Shown here piece by piece: positions 11,979 through 24,497 of a stretch of 64,000 bases of DNA (position 1 is its first letter; each line of letters starts with the position of its first letter). Origin of the DNA: Elasticomyces elasticus (lineage: Eukaryota > Ascomycota > Dothideomycetes > Mycosphaerellales > Teratosphaeriaceae). The position numbers were made by a program, and so were the translations under genes. The notes beneath the pieces are model-generated. The model saw only the letters and a program-made list of their open reading frames with translations, was not told the DNA's origin and did no database searches. The stretch spans positions 1,266,668-1,330,667 of the forward strand of contig JAVRQT010000009.1 in assembly GCA_035926095.1 (NCBI GenBank), read 5' to 3'.

Positions 11979-13036
11979 CTTGTTGCTGGTGAGTGAGTGG
12001 GTGATGAGCTGCGCCAGGAGTGGTGGTAGGTGTGTGTGAGTGCGGATGCAACTGCAGATGCTGCACAGCTGCAGTGGTGTTTGGCGTTCTCTGATGCACG
12101 TGCACACGGCGAGAAGTGTCAAGTGATTGGTGGTGTGCGTGGATGGCGACCTTGGAGAGAGGGAGTATGGTGAGCGCGAGCCAAGATGCAGGTGCAGAAG
12201 TAGGTGCAGGTGCAGATGCAGATACTGCGGTGCTGTTCGTGATGGCTAGCGGATGTACAAATGGCAAAGACAGTGATGCTGTTGATGTGGTTGCGAGGTG
12301 GTGGAACTAAGTTTGGATGTTGATTGTCGAAGCAAAATGCTGTAATACCACACGGCCCAGCAACGCGATATTTTCGGAAGTATCCGCAACCCCTAGCTTC
12401 TCGCGATGGAGCAGCAGCGGGAAGATGATATTCACCTGCACAGCGGGCCGCGAACCATGCAGCTGGGATGGAGGGTGAAAAGAGGAAAAAGGAAGGCGGA
12501 GGGCCAGGCCTTCTCTCAAGCTAGCACGCTATACGTTTGAGAGACCTGGGTCCCCAGACTCAGAGCCATCATGGGTGACTGGCCTGACGAGAGGGATGTA
12601 TGAATGCATGGGAAGGAATTGGCGAGGACGTCTAGGGGCTATACGAAGTCAATGAAAGTCATGGACATCGCTTCAGAAAACTGTTACAGCGCTCCCTACT
12701 TATGCTACACTCAGCACAAGCGTAGCCTTCGACCATGCTTGCTCAATGAAGAGGTAGCAAGCTAGTGAACAAAGGCAAGCGACTCCACTCAATCGATCGC
12801 TGAGCTACTGTTGCACTTCCTTTGTACACGATCTAGTTCCGGACCCGACATCGAAGACCAACGCCAAGCCTCAATACTCGCACACTTTACAGCGCCAGCG
12901 AGTATACGGATGTCAGTGAAGTCTTCTCCTGACATACATAGCCCGCCTTGGGGATCAGTTCGCGGAAGCATCTCAATACTGGTCAGTACCTAATGGAGCT
13001 TCAATGACATTAACGCATCGTACCAATCTGTCTTGT
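11979..13036. other. Intergenic between array copies 1 and 2
   Basis: Contains the 5' flank of copy 1 and the 3' flank of copy 2. GT-rich stretches (about 12000-12300) lie just upstream of the copy 1 start. No independent gene is supported. Confidence 0.5.
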
Positions 13037-14884
13037 CTAGGCATTGCGACGACGACGCCACTTCAAGATCTGGTCCTTCTCTAAGGCAGCAACAACCCGT
13101 GCATGGCCAGCCACATCCGAACCTGGTATCAGTGACCCCTCAGGCGCCGCCCAGCCCTCCCTTATTGCCATATCCCAGATGTCCGCCGGCGTGGACGTCT
13201 CATCATTGTGTGCCAGCACGTACTGGATGGCCATGGACAGAAACCATTGATCTTCTGGTGGAGGAAAGTTTACCATGCTCCTGCCGAGGTTGGCTGGCGT
13301 GTCGTCGTGTACCGTGATATCCCGAGTTGGCGGATAAGTTGAGACATCGTAGCTGTCGAACCCTGGCACTTTCCCCGGATACTTGGTCTCCGTCCAGTCT
13401 GCATACATCGCAAACTCGGCTCTGCTCATCGCTTCCTTTTGCTGGCGGGCTTGGTTATTGTGACGCAGCACGGAGTCGTCGTCCACAGGGAAGCCGCGAG
13501 CGTGAAGACGTATCACGGCCATCTCCCTCGACTTGTAACCAGCCCCTGTCAGACGACGCATTACCGTGGACCACGTTGTGTGGCAGCCGTAGATGTACGC
13601 AAGCTCAGCAGCACTCACTAGGATACGTGGGTCTTGTGGAAGACGAATGTTCGCCTACGGAATGTCGGTGCTACGCATCTCAGGGTTCCATGCAGCAATG
13701 CGATCAGCGCACGCACCAGTGTTGGAGTTGGGCAATGCAGTCATCTTCGCCAACCACAGCTGAGGACGACAGCTGGGCGTAGGGGTGGTCTGAGCAGTAA
13801 AGGCCATACGAGCAGCAGAGGCTGTGGTGGTCTGATCGTTCGCTGCAACACTACCACGACGAGTACTATGTGCCGGTGCACTCGGCACGAAGGGGCGCCA
13901 ACGCTGGCTGGTTGCAGCGACGATCGGTCGGGTAAAATATGCAGGTTGCTGAGCAGCCTGCAAGACTTCTTGCAGGGTCTGTCGATGGGGAGAACCTGCT
14001 GAGTACGCCCACATCTCCTGCTGATCCTCATCGTCCGTCATTTCGACCCCGTGGCCACGAGCATTGATCATGGTGCGTCGCTTGGTAGGCATATCCTGTC
14101 TGGTGAAGCTCTCCGTAACCTTGCGCTTGCCACTCGGTTGTTTTGCAAGAGGTGCACCGCCAAATCGAGTACGTGGAGAGTTTGGAGCATAGACTGCTTG
14201 GTGTCCGCCAGAGGAGATGCTGTCGTCGCCGATGCCATTCATGCTACGGGTCTGGACAGTGGACATCGCCAGGACCTCGTACGAACCGTCCAAGCTGTCA
14301 GCTGACGGCGCGAAGCGGCCAAACGTGCTTATGCCGGTGGTATCGTATCTTAGCCCATTGTCGTACTCTGCTTGGGCTGGAGCAAAGCTGTCACGTCCCG
14401 AATGGTCGTTGGACTGCTGGACTGGCTGCTTTTGCGACTGACTGGTGCGCAGCTTGTCCGAAAGATTGACGGTACCAGTAGACTCAGCTGTCAGCTCCGA
14501 GTCAAGCATTCCCTGCGAGTCCCGAACAGGCTCCTCGTCGTGCTCCGTGCTAGTGCGGTACGCTTCTTGCACAGGGCGAGCCAGGCCATCACCCTGGTCT
14601 CCAAGAGCATCAAGAGCGGCGAGGTGATCCTCGAAGGTGGGACCCGATGGATCCTCATCGCCAAATCGGCAGACTGTGAGAGTCAGCAGTAGATCCAATG
14701 GCAGCAACACCTGCGGATAGGAGACGTACTTATTCAGGCTGCAGCGAACGCATCGTCCTGCCTCGCCGCGGTCGACATTGCGTTCAGCCGTGAGAACCCA
14801 TGCGCCTCCTCTATGCCTGATGTCAGCATGGCCGGCATCGAGGTTGTTTCAAGTGCTCATACCTTCTTCCAGGGACGATGCCAT
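13037..14884 (-). pseudogene. Tandem-array family, copy 2, probably inactivated
   Basis: The exon layout matches copies 3-5: exon 1 14884-14863 (22 nt), exon 2 14810-14730, exon 3 from 14673, all at phase-1 introns. Exon 2 encodes the family motif R-L-N-A-M-S but runs into a TGA at 14736-14734, just before the donor. A second stop, TAG at 13657-13655, separates the long exon from the conserved C-terminal region (ANIRLP...AAELAYIY...WSTVMRRLTGAGY, 13654-13037), which resumes in the same frame. A good donor (GTGCGT, about 13717) could remove the second stop, but its natural acceptor shifts the frame by one. Two lesions suggest a pseudogene. Unusual splicing or sequence error are alternatives. 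The C-terminal region ends in a basic WRRRRNA. Confidence 0.6.
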
Positions 14885-16485
14885 CTCCACAGCTCGAAGC
14901 GCTAAGCCGAACCTTCGAGGTGCTAAACGCTGCTGACGTTGCGAAAAATGGTGTTGAGTCTCCGTCCGATAGTCGTATGGAGGAGGGGGATGAACGATGT
15001 GTGGTCGTGCTACGATGAGTAGGATGTCGAGTAAGTGTAGGATCGTGAGTGGCTCGGCGTTGTGGAATCGTGAAGGTCAAAAATGCAAATTAGAAGTGCG
15101 CCAGGAAGTTGGGCGAGCTCAATCAGGAAGCTGCAACCTTGGCAAAGCGGATCCTTCATGCACGACTTCCTGCCAGCCCTGCGGCAAGCAGCGATCGGCA
15201 ACCCCTCCTAGATCCCAGAATCGTGTTTCCTGTCGTCGAGCATGGGGATATTGGCACTCGCCGAAGTCAAGTAAAGGCGCTGGCCTTGTGGATGCCCACA
15301 TTATCTGCACGACACTGCATCGTGTCTGCGCTTCGGAGCTGTGACCCGTACCACAGAGTAGAATAGCAGCATACAGAGGACAGAACAAAAATGATATGAC
15401 GATGAATACGAGACACTCGAGCTATACAAGCCCACTCGAGTGATCGAACCAGGAGCCTCTCGAATCGCTCAGACACCTCACCAAACATGCTCGCGCAAAG
15501 TATATACTGTATCCTTGCTACTTAGTTGAGGCCGGCGTTGACACAACAAGCGTGCCTACAAACGGGCTATACGGCACGCCATGTTTGTCAACGCTTTTCC
15601 TGCCACGACCGACATGGCTTTGTGATGGTGGTCTTCCGGCACCGATAGGCTAGACCTCCTTCTTTCAACGAGCAACGCATGATAAGCGGAGAATTGATGG
15701 GGAAGTCAGGACAGCTGCGAGTAACAATCTCCGTCACGAGACAACGCCTTCTACAAGGGCTTGCGATCGTTACATACTAACCCGTCGAGAACGTCTCGAC
15801 ATATGACAAGACATGTCTCCATGCTCCTCACTGCCAGTCTTATGCTCGGCCTATGCAGAGCCTGCTTGGTAGCCTTGGTCAAAGACACTTTTACAGTCAG
15901 CAATCTCAAAAGCAGAGGTTCTTGCCGGGGCCATCGACTACATGCACTACAGCAAGCCGCCTTTGCAGATTGCGCTTTGTGTCTCGACAGTCATGGAAAG
16001 CACACCATGAGTTCTACTCGCTTCACGATCGACTGGACCATGAGCAAAACGATGTCGCTACGCATGACGAACACAGTCACCATGTTCAGACATGAGCCAG
16101 AGCTGAAGATGTAAAGTCGACTTGTTCTGATCAGCACTATCTGATACCTTGCTGATGCCTTGGTTCGCATGCTTCGAAGACAGCCATCGAGCTGTAGATA
16201 CTCTCTCCTCGCATTGGAGGACAAACCATTGCTCTACCATGCAGGGCTACAGTAGCCCAGTGTGAGTGTATACCCAATTCACCACCGTGACGCCTTGCTC
16301 AAACGCTTAACTTGCATCCAGACCTGCATGGCCTTCCCAGAAGTGCTGTACGTTACGAGTATCCCAGGCACCACGAGTGCCTGCTTTGCCTATCCTGCGC
16401 CTACTCTTGCAACCTTGCCTACGCTGAGGTAGCGAGTGTGGCATTTGAGTACTGAAAGTATACCTGAACGTTTCCCCCATCCTGA
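14885..16485. other. Intergenic between array copies 2 and 3
   Basis: About 1.6 kb with no strong gene and one weak secreted-protein candidate at 15803-16114. The promoter blocks shared by copies 3-5 are not evident upstream of copy 2. Confidence 0.4.
15803..16114 (+). CDS. Weak candidate: small secreted protein (103 aa)
   Basis: A single-exon frame starting MTRHVSMLLTASLMLGLC has a positively charged N-terminus and a hydrophobic core typical of a signal peptide, followed by a short protein with five further Cys (CLVALV, SCRG, FADCALC). It lies between two members of the array on the opposite strand. Its composition is unremarkable and no family is recognised. It could be chance. Confidence 0.2.
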   Translation: MTRHVSMLLTASLMLGLCRACLVALVKDTFTVSNLKSRGSCRGHRLHALQQAAFADCALCLDSHGKHTMSSTRFTIDWTMSKTMSLRMTNTVTMFRHEPELKM

Positions 16486-18674
16486 TCACTGCAACAACCC
16501 GGCGTACTTCAACACCCCAAGAATTTTGACACGACCGGCCGCATCAAACACAACCGGGTCTTGCTGAGGATTGAACGGCAACCTCCAACCCATCCTCGCC
16601 GCCAACTGCGCCACCTGGTCCGTCCTGAGCTCTTGCTCCTGATGCTTCCGGGCATAGAGAATAGCCCTCGACAGGTGACCGCGATGGCTCTTTGGTGGAA
16701 AGTGGAGGATCCCGTCGCCGAGCACAGTCAAGAGTTCGTGCTTGACCGCCCTGCGGGCTGTACGTGGTGTGAACGTGGAGACGTCAAAGTCGGTGGCCAG
16801 TGGGGCTTTTCGAGCGTGGATCCTCTGCTGGCGAAGTGCGGTGGCTCGCGTATCGATGGCAGCAGGATTTGCTTTCCCATGAACGTAAAGATGCAGTGCA
16901 GCGAGCTCTCGTTCCGTCCAGCCTGCAGCCATGAGGCGCGCATACATCTCCGGCCAATGGTGGTTCGGGTAGAAGTATGCAGAGTCGGCACCCGTCATAG
17001 GAGTGTTCGGAAAGCTGATGTTAGCTTGAGTAGCTTCATCTCGACCCAGTGCTGCGTTTGAGGAGATGCTACGTAGCCAGGCCTGTCCTGCTCTTGGTCC
17101 TGTCGTCGTCGGCGCCACCCACGACTTGCCAGGCGGAGGGAGGAAGGGTACCTCGAAGCGGATCTGCGCTCCACCAGAACGAGCCTTCTTTACCACCCAG
17201 TATTTGCCGTTCCCGTCGGTATCGACCACCTGCTGGGGGTGAGTAGTACGCTTACGTGGCCTGGCCCTTACAACGGAAGCCTTGCGCTTCGTACCTGCCT
17301 TGATGCTGGGGCCAGGCACGTCCTCGTCTTCAGACTCAGCTCCCTCCGATGCATCGTCTTCGCAATCACTATTCTCGGCCTCGTCATCCTCAGGCTCGTC
17401 ATCCTCATTCTCGTCATTCTCATAGCCTATATCATTCGCAAGCATGGCGGTTCCAGACACATGGTGCTGATGATGTTGGTTCTGGCTCATCTGGCTATTC
17501 TCATCTGGCGCCATCATTCCCTCGTACGCTGCGGTAGTATCACATCCCATGAACTCATTTTCCATACCGTAGTAAGGCACCATGCCGCTTGCGATATCAG
17601 TACTCAAGCCCATATCGAATGGACCATCGTACAGGCCGGTCTGAGCTGCATCGAGCTGCTGAATTCCAGGGTACGGCAGCTGCTGCACATCGTAGCCATA
17701 CTGATCAGCACCCACGGCAGACGGCTGTGTGATACCGTCGGATCCTGGTAGATGAGGCGAGAAAGACCATGCGGCCAACTGATCGTCACCAAAAGTAGTG
17801 TGAGATGATGGCGCCACACTGTCGAGGCATTGACCTAGATCTGCAATTTCACGTGCCACGTACCTCTCATCCGGCGGCTGCTGCGTCAGCGACGAGTGAC
17901 CGAATGGATCGAAGTCGTGTACAGTCGAGTTGTGGCCGTAGTTGCTTAGAGTGCCGCTGCCGACTACGTAGCTGACGGATCCATATCCCATCTTTCTCTC
18001 ATGAAATGCTACGATCTCGTCCAGGCTGCAAGAATGACCTGACTGTGGAGTAGACGCATCGAGCAGTGGCATCTTGCTGTAGTCCAGGCCGCTGCCGACG
18101 CCGTAGCTGACGGGTCCGCAACTCATCTTGTTCTGGTGAAATGCCACGATCTCGTCCAGGGTGGAAGGATAATTTGGCTGTTGCGCAGACAAATCAAGCG
18201 GCTGCATCTTGCTGTAGTCATGGTACTGAGCGTGTGTGTTCAAGGGGCTGACCATCGTGTACGCGGCAATCAACGACTCTTGCTCTGGCTGCTTGTATAC
18301 CTGGCACTCCTGATTGGTTGGATATTGCGCGACTTCCTTCTCGTACTCTGGATGCTCGCCATATGTCGTCTCAAGAGTAGAGGATGTTGAAGTATTAGGC
18401 TGGAACGTGTTGAAGTTCGGCGAAACGACGGAGGGGGTGGGGGAGAAGAGGAACTCGTTGAAAGAGCGACCTGTGCGCGTCAGGATGCTCGTAGGCAGAC
18501 CAATGGAGTATTGAGTGTACTCACTGTCTTCGGCCGTACCATGACCCGCTTTCATCTGTACGAGCGCCATACCGTTCATCCTGGAGCGGGCTTCTTCGTC
18601 GTCTGCGAGTTCTTGTCAGTGAACGTGGACGATTAAGGGTGCTTCGAGTGATACTCACATCCCATACGAGGCAT
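16486..18674 (-). CDS. Tandem-array family protein, copy 3 (692 aa)
   Basis: Exon 1 18674-18659 (MPRMG), intron 1 18658-18603 (GTGAGT...GCAG), exon 2 18602-18525, intron 2 18524-18471 (54 bp), exon 3 18470-16486. Intron 2 is divisible by three, so it could be retained (710 aa), but the same phase-1 intron exists in copies 2, 4 and 5. The long middle is Gln/Tyr/Ser/His-rich, with two adjacent 45-residue repeats (18219-17950; DYSKM...SLDEIVAFH...VGSG). An acidic block (ENDENEDDEPEDDEAE) is followed by a basic nuclear-localisation-like segment KRKASVVRARPRKR. The conserved C-terminal region has YFYPNHHWPEMYARLMAAGW, TERELAALHLY, LHFPPKS and MGWRLPFNP, and ends GRVKILGVLKYAGLLQ. It is probably nuclear, with function unknown. 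Confidence 0.78.
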
Positions 18675-19035
18675 GTTCGCAGACCGAGAAGATCTGATGA
18701 AATGGTAGGAAGCTCACAACCCGAGTAAGGTTGCAGCTGTGCTGCGTCGCGCAGAAGGTAGTGCCTCCTCGAGTATCACAACTCCAATGCCGTTGATCGC
18801 TGGAGATCCTTTGCAGTCTCAGCGATAGTGTGACTTCGGATATCGACGCTGCAGCGTTGAAGACAATGTGCAGAAAGGTGATGCTCGCAATTTGCAAAGT
18901 CAGAATGTCGAGTTTGAAAAGCAGCCGCACGAGCAAAAAAGAAGAAGGCTGGAGCTTGGCGGAACGCTACGCAGATCCATGCACGAAGCCGCACCGGAAG
19001 GCACGGCCGCGGCGTCTCATTGGATACCCCTACAC
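18675..19035 (-). promoter_or_regulatory. Promoter of copy 3, shared modules with copies 4 and 5
   Basis: Two blocks recur at matching distances upstream of three array genes. A 20-bp CTCGAG-centred block (18761-18780) lies about 90 bp before the ATG, and a CCAAT box (minus strand, 19014-19023, CCAATGAGAC) lies about 345 bp before it. The region between them is partly conserved as well. Confidence 0.6.
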
Positions 19036-20440
19036 CAGAGAACAGGGATGAGGGCGTCTGATGAGCTTCCATGTGAACGAAGTTACTTTCACGCTGTGGC
19101 GGAGGCCGGCTCGGGGTCGGTATGAAGTGACGTTGGCTTGAGGTGCGTAGTTGCGAGGCCGGGCACCGGGGCGTTCGGTCTTGTTTGAACGAGTTCAGCG
19201 TTTCGAGAGGGTGATTGTCAGTTCCGGGAGACCAATGGTATATACTCTTGGCAAGATATCATCAGTAGGAGACAGTATAGTTGCGATGGCTTGTACTCTT
19301 GCAGCGACTTCCTACTGTTAATGACTACTTGTAATTTCTGCTTGAAAGGCTGCGAGTTGCTTTAGGTCTCTTACAAGTCTGCTTCAGCGCCGCTCGTCAA
19401 GAAGCAGCAAGCACGACAACAAAGAAGAAAGCGCGGCAACAGCTAATGACTGCGAGGCTAGACATTAATAATCTCGGGTACTACCAGCGGGAAGAATAGA
19501 GGGCCAGTTGTGTATGGTCCATTCCAGAAGGGAGCTTGCAGTCTCGCCAACCAGGATATCATGAAGCCGAAAGGCTACCATGGTCATGCAAGATCATACC
19601 CCAGCTTCATAATGAAGACCTCGCGAAGGCGACAGATGATCAAGTGCACATATACTTTTGACATGAGAACCCATTGTCGACCATGGCAACCTGTGGGAAG
19701 CTCTGTCGTGTCATGGATCTTTCAGGTCTTGGTGCGAATGCGGCGCTATGTTTTCGTAGGCCCAGCTTAGAACGTATCTTCTGGCACCCGTCGCGCATGC
19801 CCAGAGAGCCCAGTATCAGTCTAGAAGCCTTGCTTGCGGGGGCGCTCGCGGTGCCATGATCCAGAAACAGCTGAAAACGAGAACGAGGCGCAACGACGTG
19901 TCATAAGAGGAGTGATCACAATGCTGGCCTGTACGTCGGCCACCACCTGTTTGATGAGGATGTGGGGTGTAATCTCGAGGAATGTCAACAAGTCAGGAGA
20001 GTGAGGTCAATTTTAAGTTAGCGCCACCATATTCCTTGGCATCACGGCATGATGGAATGGCACGAATCTGCTTCAGCTTCTGTAATAGCATACTACCTAC
20101 TTGATTCTCATCTTGGAGTGCGGTGCTCCTCACGGCGCATACATCAATGCGCTGCTGCGAAAATTACTAGCCTCAAAGCGTCGAACAGCAATAGCCATAA
20201 TCCTCCTACGCTGTGTCATCGATGCACACCCCGATCGTCATTGCTCAAACGCTACGCACGAGCATCCTGAACTCGGATGTATCATGCTCGCTCCAAGGCT
20301 CCGTGTAACCCACAGCTTCTGAGAAAATCCATCTGCCTGTACGCCCTTCTCGTGATACCCTCTAGTATGTCGGCGATGCGATTGGCACGCAGCCACCAAA
20401 TAACAGAGGATGTACTTGCAGCAATGACCTGCCAAGCAAG
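19036..20440. other. Intergenic between array copies 3 and 4
   Basis: Holds a duplicated spacer block at about 19980-20040 (AGTCAGGAGAGTGAGGTCAA) that recurs near 23941 and 27720. No gene is supported here. Confidence 0.45.
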
Positions 20441-22635
20441 CTACTCCCAAAACCCTTCATCCTCCATCGCCTTCATGATCTCATCATGACCCTGCTCGTC
20501 CAAGAGATCGTTCGTGAAGTCACACGGCAAGACCCACTCAAGCGACTCTGCCAACCACTCCACATCGTCCGTGGTGTATCCCATTTCAGGATGTGCGATC
20601 GCGAAGATGATCGCCAGCGTCAAGAAGCTCTGCTGTGAGGGCTCCGGCCACTCAACCACGTTCCGCCCAATCTCAGCCAGGAGCTCGTGCTGTGGCTCCT
20701 TGGAGCGTTGCGTTCTGCGCGGTGCAAAGTCGGAGAGACCATAGTCTTCCACACTCTGCACGTCCTTCGCCCAGTTCTTCTGCTTGCGGATCTGCCGCCA
20801 GTGCCTCTTTACACGATCCTCCTGCACTGCGCCACGGAAGTATAGCCGAGCTGCTGCGATCTCCTCATCGCCCCAGCCTGCGTCAAGTAGACGTCTCAGC
20901 ACACCCGGCCATTGTGTATGATTTGGAAAGAAGCACAAGAGCTCCACACCTGTTGCTCGAGTTTCGGGCAGAGCAACGTCGGCTTGTGCAGCTTGCCCGG
21001 GACCAAGCTCCGGGTTACGGCCTTTGATGCGTGTCGCAGTCTTGCCCCTATTTTCTCCTCATCGGGAGAGCGCAGACTTGCTTTCGTAACCTTGGTAGGC
21101 TTCTTCCGATCATCCGTGGTACGGCCAGCATCGCGTTGGGTATTCTTGCGTCGTGTGATGTTCGTACCTGAAGATGATGAAGATGTTGGTCGAATCGCCC
21201 CCTGCGTCGAAGTAGGTTGGCGACGTCTCCTGAGCCTCGAGCTGGGCTCAAGAAACTCTGGAGCGCTGTCAGCGGGTCCCGAAGCGGTGTTCGGTTGATG
21301 GCGGAAGTCGTCGAGGATTGTAGTAAGATCCTCGATCCTCGCCGGGTCCAGCTGTGGAGATCGAGGAGCGCGTCGTCTCAGCCTGGGTGGCGGGAGCGAT
21401 TCGTCCTGGCCGTGATGGCCTGATACGCCTGTATTGCCGAGGTGGTCCCGCCACATCCCAGCGCCCGTCGTACTACTGCTGAGGCTCGAGCTGGATCCGA
21501 AGCCGTGCGAGTCGCTGCTTGATGTAGGCTGAGTTGACCGCCGTCGCATACCAGTCTGCCCATACTGACTCGGACGGAACGGTGGTGGCATTTGGGAAGC
21601 AGTACTGTTGAAGCCCTGTCCAGTAGGGGGAGCAAAAATACTTGAGAATGGAGGCTGGGCTTGCAGCAGATGCGGCTGCTGCATCCCATAATCTTGCTGA
21701 GCTGCATAAGAGGCAGGCGGCGACAAATTGGCGGAGGTGTCGAGTGCTCGCTCTTGTCGACGATGCTGATACCTGACGGGTTGAGCCTGCGGCTGTCGCT
21801 GATGATGCTGGTGAGGAGTGTTCATGGTCGAAGCTCCGAAAGGTTCGTTCGTGCCATATCCGGTCTGGGCCGTGAAAGGAGCGATGCCAAAGGCCAATTC
21901 AGCTGGCGTCGGAATGTGACCAAAGTTCCAGCCTGTCTGAGCTGGCGGGAAGTAGTTGGTGGCGGGCGCAATGTTCGCTGGCATACCATACAAGCCCACG
22001 GCTGGATGCTGTGTCCGCCCGAAACCTTGATACTGCAGTGTGTTGGCATCCGTCGCTGTAAGCCGACGCGGAAGGGCATGATACTCGGTCGATCGAAGTT
22101 GATTCGCAGCTGGACGATTTGTATACCTTGGGCCAGCGGTGCAGTCCGCATCGTCCAATTCTTCCACTTGCTCTCCGCCTTCATCTTCCCAGCGCTCTCC
22201 AATAGGAACAATCCCTCTGTTGTCATCTTGCTCTCCATTATCCTCGACCTCGCCCTCAAACAGCATGCCATCGGATAGGTCGAAGTCGTTGATGTCGAAA
22301 TTGTCGAGATTGCCGAACCCAACGTCCAGTGGAGGGAACGGAGCAGATGGCGCGAACGGAGCAAACGGTGAAGGTGCAGCCGCCGGGAAAGGAGAGGTGG
22401 CACCATCGAACGTGCCATCTGTGTGTGTCAGCTATGAACTTTATAGTTTGGAAAAACGAGGTAAACGTACACTCTGGTCCGCCAGCAAACGGTTCGCCTT
22501 GCGTGCGCTGGCCTTGCGGGCACATGCCACTCAATCGCAGAAACTCGTCCCCATTATCTGGCACCAAAATTAGCAAACGATAGATATGAGATGGCCACGC
22601 AGTGAGTACGTACCTCCGTCCAGGAAAGACACCAT
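20441..22635 (-). CDS. Tandem-array family protein, copy 4 (673 aa)
   Basis: Exons 22635-22614, 22557-22471, 22418-21123 and 21057-20441, with introns of 56, 52 and 65 bp, all phase 1. The third intron (GTACCA donor, GAG acceptor) was placed because it joins the long exon in frame to a segment aligning with the other copies (LGPGQAAQADVALPETRATG). Its exact ends are less sure than the others. The middle is Pro/Gln/Ser-rich with basic patches (RRRRQPTS, RKKPTK). The C-terminal region has FFPNHTQWPGVLRRLLDAGW, EEIAAARLYFRG, ending EIMKAMEDEGFWE. Like copies 3 and 5 it is preceded by the shared promoter modules. No molecular function is known. Confidence 0.75.
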
Positions 22636-22985
22636 CGTGCCTCAAACAGGTGGTAAGAGGGTGTCGTCTACAAACACTGTCACTGTAGTGAAGTCGCAGT
22701 GGTGCCGCGTCGCGAAAAAGGCAGTGCCTGCTCGAGTATCACAATGGCTGTGATAATGAGCACTGGAGAAGCTGCCGAGTCCAATTGCCGTATTGGTGTG
22801 ATCGAAAGCGTTGTGTTCGAAGATGTGGTTTGGTGATGTTGTTTGAGAAGCGCGGAGTTCAAATTCGAGACTCGACTGCACTCGAAGCTCAGAAATCAAA
22901 AAGGCAGGAGAGTCTTGGCGGCACGCTAGCAAAAGCACAGTCCACGGAAGGCAAGCCCCGGCGTCTCATTGGGCAGATTTGCTGC
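22636..22985 (-). promoter_or_regulatory. Promoter of copy 4, shared modules
   Basis: The CTCGAG block lies at 22724-22743 (about 90 bp before the ATG) and the CCAAT box at 22963-22972 (about 335 bp before it), matching the copy 3 and copy 5 promoters in order and spacing. Confidence 0.6.
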
Positions 22986-24497
22986 AGGAACGGTAGACCT
23001 TACGCGTGTAGGCATTCCATGGGCTTCTACGGCGGGTGACGGGGGAGCTTAATCGCTTTGCTGAGCTTCTGGGTCGGCAACATGAGGAGGGCCCTGATCT
23101 TTGCACGACAGATGAGTGAGCATCTGCAGGACCAGCCTTGAAAGCCAGCGATGCTGACGGCGGAGAAGCGCCTTCATGGTGTTCGTTAGTACGGAGCCAG
23201 CAATTTATACTGTGTGAGATTAGGCTCAGTAATAGAGTAGTGACTTACTCGTTCTTCGTTAGTACACATTGGCACTCTACTTATACTTCTCGCCAACCAC
23301 CCTTGTGGAAAAGCTTGCTCGATACAAGATCCTGCTTTTTGTCTTGAGGTAGCAAGTTGTTCCAACAAAGAACTCGCGTAAGCACCCGTTGTAGAAGTGA
23401 CACCAAGGCTCATCGTCGAACAACTGCCGCAACTTAGTGATCTGGTACGAGATCCGGCAGTGATCAACTGAGTACTTATCTTCTCGCTCAAAGGCGATCC
23501 CGTGGGAAATGGATATCATTGTGCATGCCGTCCATAATATCGACAGCTGCTGCTGGAATTTGACGCTTTCTTCGACAAGGAACAGCGTACGATGGTCCAT
23601 CCTGCACGACATGCCGTCTTCAACCACGCATTTCTGGTCGTTGAGATAGTTCTCAACCTTCATGCCACGAGAGGGGCATTTCGGCGGGAATGGTTTGACT
23701 CCCAATACCACGATGAGTTGCATCGTTGGTGAGTTGCCGTTTCATTGTGTGCGATCGTAGCGCCCGCCCTCGATCCCACAAGTCCCTACACGTGAATATT
23801 GGCCCTCAAGATGCGTCAGCCCGGTGAAGACGCACATGGGGCGCTCAAGGGTAGCAGCCCATAACACAGCGGCAATTTGAAGATGGTAGGTGGTAGACTG
23901 AGCGACTTTGAGCATCGGTGTAAGGCATGTCGTGTCAAGGAATGTCAAAACAGGTCTGGAGAGTAAGGTCGACTTTGAGTAGCGCCACAGCCACGTGATG
24001 CTTTTGCTTACTAAGACTTGCGACGATCCCGAGCTTGCCCGAGCTTGATGGCATCGTCACCATCCATACAACATCCATGTCTGTGGGTACGAGGCTCGCT
24101 GTAGACGTGATCTCATTGTTGTCGAAAGAACTGTCTCAAAGCGAGCGAAACGACAGCCATTTCTCTCACGCCGGCATGTCGAGCTTCCCGACCGATGAGC
24201 AAAGAGATACGAGCTTTTGGGCATCTATAAATTGTAATCAATTCATCTCTTGACTATCTATCTCAGGCCTTCCCTTTCCATGCGCTGCTTTTCCGCGATA
24301 CTCATGCAATCGTAGCCGTCGTTTCGACGTCGCGAAGGAAGCTTTTCCATTTTCTGTTCGTGGAGGGTGGCAACCGCATACCCATACACCTTTGTCCAGT
24401 GTATCGTTATCGTGGCTGTACCATGCTGACAGTGCAGCTCGTTGCTCTCCTGAATGGTGTGTCTCCGATGACATGCCCGATCCGTCCTCGATGTAAC
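22986..24497. other. Intergenic between array copies 4 and 5
   Basis: Contains duplicated spacer blocks: CCAACAAAGAACTCGCGTA near 23362, also near 27279, and the AGTGAGGTC-type block near 23945. A 148-codon open frame on the minus strand (23723-23277) is not conserved in frame between the duplicated spacers and is not called a gene. Confidence 0.45.

Noticed and set aside
15421..15480. Possible tRNA T-arm (GGTTCGATC on the minus strand)
   Set aside because: The flanking bases do not form acceptor, anticodon or D stems.
23277..23723. 148-codon minus-strand frame between array copies 4 and 5
   Set aside because: The duplicated spacer near 27.3 kb preserves DNA blocks but not this frame, and no domain is visible.
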